DNA of 49,792 nucleotides from Bacteroidales bacterium (lineage in GTDB: Bacteria; Bacteroidota; Bacteroidia; Bacteroidales; WCHB1-69), in the NCBI GenBank assembly GCA_017395245.1, contig JAFPVR010000122.1, forward strand, positions 1-49,792, written 5' to 3'. How positions within the stretch are numbered: position 1 is the stretch's first letter; every line of letters begins with the position of its first letter. Positions 1-8,600 of the stretch are shown here, piece after piece. Made by a program: the position numbers and the translations under genes. Under the pieces are notes generated by a model that was not told where the DNA came from, did no database searches, and saw only the letters and a program-made list of their open reading frames with translations.

Positions 1-316
1 GACCACTCCAGCGGCAGGAATGCCGCTACTCCTACGACCACTCCAGCGGCAGGAATGCCGCTACTCCTACGACCACTCCAGCGGCAGGAATGCCGCTACT
101 CCTACGACCACTCCAGCGGCAGGAATGCCGCTACTCCTGGCGACCACTCCAGCGGCAGGAATGCCGCTACTCCTACGACCACTCCAGCGGCAGGAATGCC
201 GCTACTCCTACGACCACTCCAGCGGCAGGAATGCCGCTGCTCCTACGACCACTCCAGCGGCAGGAATGCCGCTACTCCTACGACCACTCCAGCGGCAGGA
301 ATGCCGCTGCTCCTAT
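1..316. repeat. 35-bp tandem minisatellite, nine copies
   Basis: Nine head-to-tail copies of a 35-bp unit run from the window edge, so the true length is unknown. Each unit holds the inverted repeat AGCGGCA-GGAA-TGCCGCT (7-bp arms). The fourth copy is 36 bp long because of a GGC/C variation near 139-141. Copies 7 and 9 read CTGCTCC instead of CTACTCC. The array ends at the stop codon of ung (313-315). Each unit also contains ATG, so short repetitive open frames appear, but they are by-products of the repeat. One solitary core copy lies at about 30693-30716. Confidence 0.97.
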
Positions 317-987
317 AACTGCCAATTTATCGGTGTTTTCCCCAACGACATCAGAATCTCATTGGTTTTCGAGAAGTGGCGACATCCGAAGAAGCCGCGC
401 GAGGCAGAGAGCGGCGACGGGTGCGGCGCAGTCAGGATGTAGTGTTTGCTTGTATCTATAAGTCGCTGTTTCTCAATGGCGTAGTTACCCCAAAGCAGGA
501 AAACGAGCCCTTCACGCTGTTCTGACAGCCGCTGGATGGCACAGTCGGTGAAGGTCTCCCAGCCGTGACGCTGGTGCGAACCCGCCTGATGCGCACGCAC
601 CGTGAGCGTAGCGTTGAGCAGCAGCACACCCTGCGCCGCCCACCGTTGGAGGTTGCCGCTCATCGGGATGCGGAACCCCACATCCGTGCTCAACTCCTGG
701 AAGATGTTCTGCAGCGAGCGGGGCACCGGCACACCGTCCTGCACCGAAAAGCAGAGCCCGTGCGCCTGACCCTCGCCGTGGTACGGGTCCTGCCCGATAA
801 TCACGACCTTGACTTGGTCGAACGGGGTGGAATTGAAGGCGTTGAAAATCTGCGGCCCGGGTGGAAACACCTTGTAATGCTTCTTCTCCTCAACCAGAAA
901 CGCCTTCAACTCAGCGAAATACGGTGCCTGAAACTGGTCCCAAAGGACCCGCTTCCACGATTCCTCAATATTCGGATTTATCGCCAT
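313..987 (-). CDS. ung: Uracil-DNA glycosylase
   Basis: Family 1 uracil-DNA glycosylase, which removes uracil from DNA as the first step of base excision repair. About 224 residues, the usual length. The water-activating loop GQDPYHG lies near residue 65, the LLNATLTV motif in the middle, and the HPSPLSA leucine-loop motif near residue 195. The start is set at the ATG at 985-987 (MAINPN). The open frame extends upstream to 1047, but that extension reads through the structured repeat DNA at 1000-1050 and does not look like protein. The stop codon touches the minisatellite. Upstream purH has the same orientation, separated by about 105 bp of repeats. No clear promoter was found. Confidence 0.96.
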   Translation of the reverse strand: MAINPNIEESWKRVLWDQFQAPYFAELKAFLVEEKKHYKVFPPGPQIFNAFNSTPFDQVKVVIIGQDPYHGEGQAHGLCFSVQDGVPVPRSLQNIFQELSTDVGFRIPMSGNLQRWAAQGVLLLNATLTVRAHQAGSHQRHGWETFTDCAIQRLSEQREGLVFLLWGNYAIEKQRLIDTSKHYILTAPHPSPLSASRGFFGCRHFSKTNEILMSLGKTPINWQL

Positions 988-999
988 AACTTGAAACTT

Positions 1000-1051
1000 T
1001 GAACTTGTCAGCTCTACCGAGCTCTTGCCCCTAACGGGGCTGTTCAAGGAT
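1000..1051. repeat. Two-hairpin intergenic element between ung and purH
   Basis: Two small hairpins stand side by side: AGCTC-TACC-GAGCT at 1010-1023 and GCCCC-TAAC-GGGGC at 1027-1040. They are flanked by TTGAAC (about 999-1004) and GTTCAA (about 1042-1047), which could close an outer stem. The element looks like a dispersed repeat, but this is the only copy in the window. It would lie in the leader of ung if that gene is read from purH. Confidence 0.55.
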
Positions 1052-1058
1052 TATATTT

Positions 1059-1092
1059 TAAACTTGAAACTTGAAACTTGAAACCTGAAACC
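1059..1092. repeat. 7-bp tandem array (CTTGAAA type) at the purH stop
   Basis: About five heptads of the AACTTGA/AACCTGA type, read on the plus strand. On the minus strand the array begins directly after the purH stop codon (1093-1095). Confidence 0.85.
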
Positions 1093-2628
1093 TCAGTGTC
1101 TGAAATGCCGAACGCCCGTGAACACCATCGCGATGCCGAGCTCGTTGCAGGCCTTGATGGAGTCTTCGTCGCGGACACTGCCGCCGGGTTGGATGATGGC
1201 CGTCACACCGTATGCCGCCGCCATTTTCACCACGTCGTCGAAGGGGAAGAAGGCATCGCTGGCGAGACACAGATTGGCCGTAAGTCCCTTCTCCTTAGCC
1301 TCTTCCAAGGCGATGTGAGCCGCACCGACACGGTTCATCTGGCCCGCACCGACACCGGCAATGCATCCACCTGCCGCCACCGTGATGGCGTTGGAGCGCA
1401 CATGCTTGCAAATCGTCATCGCCAACTTGAGGTTCTCCATCTCCTCAGCCGTAGGCGCCTTCTCCGTCACCACGTTCAGTTCGTAGTCCTCAAAACGCTT
1501 TCTGTCAATGGATTGGCAAAGCATACCGCCCGCCACGCTGACATACATCTTTTCGTCGGCATTCGCCTTGTCCGTGCTGAAGGTCATCAGCCGGATGTTC
1601 TTCTTAGTGGAGAGGTGGTCGAAAGCCTCCTGCGTGAACGAAGGCGCGAGGATGATTTCGAGGAAGACAGGCTTCATCGCCTCGGCGGTCGGCAGGTCGA
1701 TTTCGCGGTTCGAGGCCACGATGCCGCCGAAAATGGAGACACTGTCGGCCTCGTAGGCGCGAGTCCAGGCCTCCAAGGCGTTCTCGCCGATACCCACACC
1801 GCAGGGGTTCTTGTGCTTCACGGCCACCATCGTCGGGCGATCGAACTCGCGCAGAATCTGCAAGGCCGCATCGGCATCTTGTATATTATTGTAGGACAAC
1901 TCTTTGCCATGCAGCTGTTCCGCCCATGCCATCGAGTAACCCTGTTTCTTGCCGGCATAGAAAGCAGCTTCCTGATGCGGATTCTCGCCGTAGCGCAACG
2001 ACTGCTTCTTGGTGAACGTAAGCGTCAGGTTCTCAGGCTCTTTCTCGCCAACCTTCTCCGTCAGATAGGTGGAAATATAGGTGTCGTAGGCGGCGGTATG
2101 GCGGAAGACCTTGGCGGCCAAACGGCGGCGAGTTTCCAATGTGGTATCGCCGTGCGCCTTCAATTCTTCGAGAACGGTCGGGTAGTCAGCATTGTCAACC
2201 ACCACGGTGACGAAGGCATGGTTCTTGGCCGCGCTACGCAACATCGAGGGACCACCGATGTCGATATTCTCGATGGCATCCTCAAACGTAGTTCCCTCTT
2301 TCTCAATAGTTTGCTTGAACGGATAGAGGTTCACCACCACCATGTCGATGGGGGCGATGCCGTTGGTCTCCATCTCCTTGACATGTTCGGGATTCGTACG
2401 GACGGAAAGCAGTCCGCCATGTACTTTCGGGTGCAGCGTCTTCACGCGACCGTCCATAATTTCCGGAAAGCCCGTCACATCGCTGATGCCAATGGTGGGA
2501 ACACCCGCGGCCTCCAACGCCTTGCGCGTGCCGCCGGTGGAGATAATCTCGTAACCCAATTTCGTAAGTTCCTGAGCGAAAGGCACTACACCCTCCTTGT
2601 TGCTCACACTGATAATCGCTCTTTTCAT
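1093..2628 (-). CDS. purH: Bifunctional AICAR formyltransferase / IMP cyclohydrolase
   Basis: Catalyses the last two steps of de novo purine synthesis: formyl transfer from 10-formyl-tetrahydrofolate to AICAR, then ring closure to IMP. About 511 residues, the full normal length. The N-terminal methylglyoxal-synthase-like cyclohydrolase domain spans about 1-150 (MKRAIISVSNKEG, then STGGT, GRVKTLHPK and NLYPF). The transformylase domain follows, with RYGENPHQ and KHKNPCGVG. The start is the ATG at 2626-2628. An in-frame ATG five codons upstream (2641-2643) is less likely because it lies only about 10 bp from the promoter box at 2652-2659. The gene is single and divergent from the secreted-protein gene at 2871. 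Confidence 0.97.
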   Translation of the reverse strand: MKRAIISVSNKEGVVPFAQELTKLGYEIISTGGTRKALEAAGVPTIGISDVTGFPEIMDGRVKTLHPKVHGGLLSVRTNPEHVKEMETNGIAPIDMVVVNLYPFKQTIEKEGTTFEDAIENIDIGGPSMLRSAAKNHAFVTVVVDNADYPTVLEELKAHGDTTLETRRRLAAKVFRHTAAYDTYISTYLTEKVGEKEPENLTLTFTKKQSLRYGENPHQEAAFYAGKKQGYSMAWAEQLHGKELSYNNIQDADAALQILREFDRPTMVAVKHKNPCGVGIGENALEAWTRAYEADSVSIFGGIVASNREIDLPTAEAMKPVFLEIILAPSFTQEAFDHLSTKKNIRLMTFSTDKANADEKMYVSVAGGMLCQSIDRKRFEDYELNVVTEKAPTAEEMENLKLAMTICKHVRSNAITVAAGGCIAGVGAGQMNRVGAAHIALEEAKEKGLTANLCLASDAFFPFDDVVKMAAAYGVTAIIQPGGSVRDEDSIKACNELGIAMVFTGVRHFRH

Positions 2629-2651
2629 TTTTCGGAATTTCAATTAAGCCG

Positions 2652-2659
2652 CAAAGGTA
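2652..2659 (-). promoter_or_regulatory. -7 box for purH
   Basis: On the minus strand the sequence reads TACCTTTG, matching the Bacteroidetes -7 consensus TAnnTTTG. It lies about 24 bp upstream of the purH ATG and is divergent from the box at 2691-2698. Confidence 0.7.
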
Positions 2660-2690
2660 CAAAAAATACGGGAGCGAAACACTATTTTCG

Positions 2691-2698
2691 TATTTTTG
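2691..2698 (+). promoter_or_regulatory. -7 box for the 2871/3338 gene pair
   Basis: TATTTTTG matches TAnnTTTG. Transcription would start near 2705, so the 7-bp array that follows would be transcribed as most of a leader of roughly 165 nt. Confidence 0.65.
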
Positions 2699-2706
2699 CC
2701 GTTGAA

Positions 2707-2847
2707 TTTGAGACTTGAGACTTGAGACTTGAGACTTGAGACTTGAGACTTGAGACTTGAGACTTGAGACTTGAGACTTGAGACTTGAGACTTGAGACTT
2801 GAAACTTGAAACCTGAAACTTGAAACCTGAAACTTGAAACTTTAAAC
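2707..2847. repeat. Long 7-bp tandem array (GAGACTT/GAAACTT)
   Basis: About 19 heptads. A uniform GAGACTT block comes first, then degenerate GAAACTT/GAAACCT units. The array lies between the promoter box at 2691 and the ATG at 2871, so it should form most of the 5' untranslated leader. Confidence 0.95.
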
Positions 2848-2870
2848 TATAATGACAAATAGTAACAGAT

Positions 2871-3341
2871 ATGAACAGTAAACTACTATTGGGAATGTTA
2901 GCGGCGTTGCTGGCATTCCAGACGGCGGCGGCGCAGACGAGAGTCACCCTGACATTCCAAGACGCCTCCTCGCAGGAAATCGAGGTCAGCTCGGCTGGGA
3001 AAATCTACTTCGACAACAATTACATGTACATCGACGACGGGACGGCGGTCCCCTACTCTTTCGCGGTGGCCAACATCCGCAAGATGACCTTCGACGAGGT
3101 GTTAGGGATGCGCGAAATCGTTTCCGAGAACTTCAAGGTCTACCCGAACCCCGCACGTAACGAGCTGTATGTCAACGGAGACGAGTTCGGACCATACCCT
3201 TACGTACTCTACTCCATGGACGGTCGCTTGCTGTTGCAAGGCGAGGTGCAAAACGGCGATGCCATCCAGATTGGCGACATTCCCACAGGCTTATATATCT
3301 TGAAAATCAACAATACATCACTTAAAATCAACAAGTTATGA
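2871..3341 (+). CDS. Small secreted protein with T9SS type A sorting domain
   Basis: 156 residues. It has a signal peptide (MNSKLLLGMLAALLAFQTAAAQ) and a short module of about 60 residues with paired beta-strand motifs ending in KIYFDNN and IRKMTFDE. The C-terminal T9SS domain starts at FKVYPNPARNEL (near residue 86) and runs through YSMDGRLLL and IPTGLYILKI. It should be exported by Sec and then carried across the outer membrane by T9SS. The molecular function is unknown. Its stop overlaps the start of the next gene by 4 bp (ATGA), so the two are very likely co-translated. The N-terminal module resembles the one in the neighbouring 728-residue protein. Confidence 0.85.
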   Translation: MNSKLLLGMLAALLAFQTAAAQTRVTLTFQDASSQEIEVSSAGKIYFDNNYMYIDDGTAVPYSFAVANIRKMTFDEVLGMREIVSENFKVYPNPARNELYVNGDEFGPYPYVLYSMDGRLLLQGEVQNGDAIQIGDIPTGLYILKINNTSLKINKL

Positions 3342-5524
3342 GAAAGCAAATCCTTTTAGCCCTCGTATGCGTGATGAGTGTGTGTATGTTGAGCGCACAG
3401 GAGTATTACCTGCACACACATCGGGGCGGCAACGTCACCTTCGAGAAGAAAATCAGCCAAATAGACAGCATCAACTTCCTGAACAGCAGTGCGGTGTTCA
3501 CCTACAACACCGGCCACACCTCGCTGCCGTTCTCCAATATCGACAGCGTGACGTTCAGCACAGACAGCCTGATCCCGACTTACGACATCTACATTATATA
3601 TAATGGTAGCACCGTCACCGTCACCAACCCGTTAGCGACCTCGGGCGTGACCATCACCACGAATGGGGCGGGTGTGACAGTGGTCTCCACGGCGGGCCTT
3701 TCCGACATCACCTACCACCTCTCCGGCAGCACGCTCGACGGTTTCTTCAACATCAGCAGCGACAAGCGATTCAACCTCTCGTTGGAGAATGTTTCCATTA
3801 CGAACACCACGGGCGCGGCCATCAACTCCGTGATTGACAAGAAGATGACGGTCAGTATCAACGGCACCAACTATCTGAAAGACTGCGCCAACGGCCAGCA
3901 GAAGGCCGCACTCTACAGCAAGGGACAGGTCTTCTTCTACGGCGGCGGTACGCTCACCGTCGAGGGGCTTACCAAACACGCCATCTCCTCCGGCGACTAC
4001 ATCGAGATTTACGGCGGAAACATTGTCGTAACATCAGCCGTATCAGACGGTTTGCATGGCGACTATATCCGCATGCACAACGGCAGCGTGACCGTTTCGG
4101 GCACCACCGGCGACGGGCTGGACGGCGATACGGGCTTCATCGAAATCAACGGCGGCACGCTGAACGTCACCGTGGCCACCGCCGACACCAAAGCTGTGAA
4201 GTGCGACAGCACGCTGACCATCAACGGCGGCAACATCACCCTCACGGCTTCGGGCGCACAGACCAAGGGGCTGAAGAGCGACCAGACCATCGTCCTCAAC
4301 GGCGGCGACATCAGCATTACCGCATCGGGTGCGACGGTATTGGAAACCGTTGACGGAGTGCAGGATCCGGCCTACTGTTCGGCCATCGCCACCGACGGCA
4401 ACGTGATTATCACCGGCGGCACGCTCACCATCACACTGCCGACGAGCAACAACGGCGGCAAGGGCATCTCCGCCGACGGCAACGTCACCATTTCCGGCGG
4501 CGAAATCCACATCACCACGGCGGGTGCGGGCGCGGCCTACACCGTCTCGGGCAGCACCAAGGATTCCTACTCGTGCTGTTGCATCAAGTCCGACGCGCAC
4601 CTGCTGATTACGGGCGGCGACATCACCTGCAGCAGCGGCGGCGCAGGCGGCAAAGGCATTCGCGCCGACAGCTCAATCGTCATCGGGGCGGTGGATGCGG
4701 CCGACTCATTGCTCACGCTCAACGTTTCCACTTCCGGCGCACGCTTCACCGTTTCTAACGGCGGCGGCTGGCCTCCGGGACCGGGCGGCGAAAGCGGCGA
4801 CTACTGCAACCCGAAAGCCATCCGCAGCGGCGGCAACCTCACCGTCAACAGCGGCCTCATCACGGTCAACTGTACCCAAAGCGGCGAAGGCGGCGAAGGC
4901 ATGGAAAGCAAGGCGACCCTCAACCTCAACGGCGGGCAGCTCACCATCACGTCCACTGGCGACGACGCCATCAATTCGGCCAACTACCTCTATATCAATG
5001 GCGGCACGACCTATGCTGCCTCCACCAACAACGATGCCATCGACTGCAACGGTCCGATGTACATCACCGGCGGCTTCACCATTGCGGCAGCCAGCCACAC
5101 CCCGGAGGAGGCCTTTGACTGCGACAACTACACCTTCGGCATCACGGGCGGCACCATTGTCGGCACGGCCCCGAGCGGCATGTACTCGAGCCCCACGGCC
5201 AGTGCCTGCACGCAGCACTCGCTCAAATATACGCACGCGGGCAACAACGCCGTCCAGCTCATCCGCAACAGCGACAACGAGGTCATCCTGACCTTCAAAG
5301 TCCCCTCCATCAGCGGCGGCGGCGGTCCCGGCGGCGGTGGATCTTCGGCCACCATGACCTTCAGCAGCCCGGAATTTGTCCAAGGCACCTACACGCTGAA
5401 ATACGGCGGCACCATCACCGGCGGCACCAACTGGCACAACTACTACACGGGAGCCACCTACAGCGGCGGCAACAGCAAAACCGTCACCGTGGGGTCTTCG
5501 TTCTCGGTGGTGACGGCGAATTGA
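3338..5524 (+). CDS. Secreted Cthe_2159-like carbohydrate-binding beta-helix protein
   Basis: 728 residues with a signal peptide (MRKQILLALVCVMSVCMLSAQ). Residues about 22-80 form a module with two IDSINF/IDSVTF motifs. The rest is a right-handed beta-helix type repeat, seen as recurring units such as LTINGGNITL, LNGGDISI, ITGGTLTI and ISGGEIHI, typical of the Cthe_2159/DUF4353 family. The founding member of that family binds acidic polysaccharide; that this protein does so is inference. There is a Gly-rich loop near residue 660. No T9SS sorting domain is visible, unlike its partner gene, with which it overlaps by 4 bp. The stop codon is the first element of the 7-bp array that follows. Confidence 0.85.
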   Translation: MRKQILLALVCVMSVCMLSAQEYYLHTHRGGNVTFEKKISQIDSINFLNSSAVFTYNTGHTSLPFSNIDSVTFSTDSLIPTYDIYIIYNGSTVTVTNPLATSGVTITTNGAGVTVVSTAGLSDITYHLSGSTLDGFFNISSDKRFNLSLENVSITNTTGAAINSVIDKKMTVSINGTNYLKDCANGQQKAALYSKGQVFFYGGGTLTVEGLTKHAISSGDYIEIYGGNIVVTSAVSDGLHGDYIRMHNGSVTVSGTTGDGLDGDTGFIEINGGTLNVTVATADTKAVKCDSTLTINGGNITLTASGAQTKGLKSDQTIVLNGGDISITASGATVLETVDGVQDPAYCSAIATDGNVIITGGTLTITLPTSNNGGKGISADGNVTISGGEIHITTAGAGAAYTVSGSTKDSYSCCCIKSDAHLLITGGDITCSSGGAGGKGIRADSSIVIGAVDAADSLLTLNVSTSGARFTVSNGGGWPPGPGGESGDYCNPKAIRSGGNLTVNSGLITVNCTQSGEGGEGMESKATLNLNGGQLTITSTGDDAINSANYLYINGGTTYAASTNNDAIDCNGPMYITGGFTIAAASHTPEEAFDCDNYTFGITGGTIVGTAPSGMYSSPTASACTQHSLKYTHAGNNAVQLIRNSDNEVILTFKVPSISGGGGPGGGGSSATMTFSSPEFVQGTYTLKYGGTITGGTNWHNYYTGATYSGGNSKTVTVGSSFSVVTAN

Positions 5525-5576
5525 GACTTAAGACGTAAGACTTGAGACGTAAGACGTAAGACTTGAGACTTAAGAA
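5521..5576. repeat. 7-bp tandem array (ACTTGAG/ACGTAAG) at a stop codon
   Basis: About seven heptads mixing GACTTAA, GACGTAA and GACTTGA. The TGA stop of the Cthe_2159-like gene (5522-5524) is itself part of the first unit. Confidence 0.88.
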
Positions 5577-5605
5577 GAGGATAGGCTGTAGAGAGGCACA
5601 GCAAC

Positions 5606-8600
5606 TCACTGTTTCACAAACCGTTTCGTCACTTCGCCACAGTCCATGGCCACATGCACGAAATAAATGCCGGCGGAGAGACCTGCAACGTTAATGCGGG
5701 TCTGTTGGGGCGAATATTGATTCGTCCCAACAACGGTGCAGACAACCTTCCCATAGACATCGTAAACCTCCATCGCGGTCACGCGGACGTCTCCGTCCAC
5801 GCGCACGTCCACGTATTCGCGGGCGGGATTCGGGAAGAGCGTCACGCCGGCGGCCAACCAGCTGTCAAGACCGATGTTGGTGGCGGTTGCGGTGAGGATG
5901 GCCGACCACTCGCTGACATTGTCGTCGCAGACCGCCTGCACACGCACCTCGTAATCCTCCCCGCTCACCAGCCCAGTGATGTCGTACTGCGGCATTCCTG
6001 TGACAACCACCGTCGTCCAGTCACCGCTTAACGGGCGGTATTGGAGGTTCCACTGCGACACACCAGCGTTGTCCGTCCATGTAACGTGGATGTCGCCAAC
6101 CTCTTTGGCAGCAATAACTTGCTGTAGGTCGGTGGGTGCCTCGCAGGGCTCCACAGGTGCGGCCAAATAGAGCACGAGGGTGTCCACATAGACATCATAC
6201 GTATGGAAGCCTGCCGGCCAGCTGCCGTCACGCAAGGCAATGTAGGTTCCCGTGCCGGTATAACCGGCGAAGGAGACCACTACCTGCTGGAAGTTGCCGT
6301 CCAAGCCGTCAACGGTCTGCACCAGCGTGAAGGTGGAGGTGTCCGTCGGGTCGCTCATCACCCCAACATCCACCGCGCCATTCCCCGCTGCGTAAAAATC
6401 CTTGATGGAAAATGACATCTCCAAATCCCTGATGTCCAGATAATTGTCGTTTATATAGGGCAATACGGCCATATTGCCGGGCGCATTGTAGAAGTTCAGA
6501 CACTGTCCACCACCCCCGAAAGCGTCAAGCATTTTCGGATAGGGGTAGCCATTTACATCGATGAGCTGCCAGCAGTAAGGCAGATCCCCCGTCCCGCAAT
6601 CGGACGCTTCGAAGTACCAGGACTGCGGCACCGCAATGATATCCTCGGCGCAGGTCGTGGTGAACTGCACCGTGTTCGACGGAAGGGATGGCGGGGTACA
6701 GCCGGCCATCACGAAGACTGTGTAAGAGTGCATCGGCTCCAGACCCTCCAAGACGAAACCGGCGGTGTCGGCAGCCACAGCAGTGTCCACCTCCCAAACT
6801 GCCCCATCTAACGCGTCACGGTAATAGACAAGGTAGGGAAACGAATCGGCGTTGTGGCTCCAGCTCAAGGTGGCGGATCGACCTGCCACCACCACCACCG
6901 ACAGATTCGCCGGTGCGTCACAGCCGGGCGTCTGCAGCAAGGTCAGGTCGTCTATGCGAATGTCATGATAGCTGCTAAGGCACGCGTCACGGAAAGCAAT
7001 ATAAGCACCGTCTCCGACATATCCGGCGAAACTCACCGTGAGACTCTCCCAAGAGCCAGAAAGATTGTTGAACGACTGCACTGGGACAAAGGTAGTCGTG
7101 TCAGTCGGATCCACCATCACGCCCACCTCGATGTTGTGAAGCGTTCCCGTGTAGACCCTCATATTGAATGAGAGTTGTAACGTATTGATTGGCAACACAT
7201 TAACATCCACCATCGGCAGCACGAGGTAGCTTCCCGACGATTGGTTGAAGTCCAGCGTATGCGTGCCGGATGGGGTGGCGTAGCTATGGGTTTTAATGGA
7301 CGGAGGATTGCTGCTCTGCGGGGAAACCACACAGGTCCAACAGCGCGGCAACGGGTTGGCGGCAGTACCGCCAAGGTTGTCGCTCTCAAAATCCCAAAAC
7401 CTCGGCAGCGAGTCGATAATGATGCACGCCGTGGTGAACGTTATCGGATAGGAAGCCGCAGTGTCACTGCAAGTTGGAGACACATACGCCTCGTAGTCGC
7501 ACCCTTCCAACAGTCCGGTGAGGGTGTGCGAGAGTCCCGCCGCCGTGGTCTCCGTCAGCCATGCCGTCGCGCCCGAAAGCCTGTAATGCACTACGAACGG
7601 CACAGTGTCAACAGGGTGCGACCATGTCAGTTGCACGGTGGTCGAGGTAATGTTGCCGACCGTCAGGCTCGCTGGCGCGACACAGTCGGGCAACGTGTCC
7701 AACGTCAGGTCATCCACGTGTATGTAGGACCAGTCGTCCGGGTTCGTTCGCTTGAGGGCGATGTAGGCGCCATATCCCGTAAATGCGTGCAACGGCAGTT
7801 CGTAGCGTTGGTAGTCGGTGGTGACAATGGGAATCTCCCCCACCGCCGTGAAGGTAGTCGAATCGGTCGGGTCGGTCATCACGCCAACGGTCAGCGAGGA
7901 GCCCTCGTCATAGCCTTCGTACCGGGCATAGAAGGAGATTTGCATCTCGTTGATGGATAAATAGTTGGTGTCGATAAAAGGCAGTATTCCGATTGCATAC
8001 GTCTGCGGACTGAATCGCAAGGTCTTCAACCCCGAATGGGCGAAACCGCTGCTCCAGTGCCAAAGGACATACGGGTCATCGCCCGAGACACGGCTCCAAC
8101 ACTCCGACAACGGGTTGGGCTGCGGGTCATAGATAATGTCCACATCCTCGAAATTCCACGTCTGCGGCAACGACCAAACCCCGCATCCCGTCTTGAACGT
8201 GACACTATTCGACATCTTGGCGGGGTCACAGGCCGGCGCCAAATACGCTATATAGGTGGTGGAAGGCAGCAGACCTATCAACGTGTATGTGGCATCAGAG
8301 ACGGAAATCGGAACGGTAGTCCATACAAAACTGTCCGTTTCCCTGTAATAGAGGGTGTAATTGGACTGCGCGGGATTGTAGCCAATCCACTGAAACACGG
8401 CCGACTCAATGGTGATGTCACTGACGGTCAGGTTGGAGGGCCGCTGGCATCCTGACAGTGAATCGATGGAGACATTATCCATGTAAACCCCGACATTGCC
8501 GGCCGACATCACGGCGAGATAGGTTCCCCCGCCGCTGTAATCCGAGAGCGGGATATCAAAGGTCTGGTATTGGGTGGTAAGTTGCGGAATGTGCAACATC

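Noticed and set aside
1-316. CRISPR array from the 35-bp repeats
   Set aside because: There are no variable spacers: units follow one another without gaps, and no cas genes are near.
20-461. Repetitive open frames in the minisatellite as proteins
   Set aside because: All three frames are open only because the repeat lacks stop codons. They have no start signal or known fold and run into ung DNA.
1078-2718. Long plus-strand open frame opposite purH
   Set aside because: It is a composition-driven shadow. The minus-strand frame is a full, motif-rich PurH.
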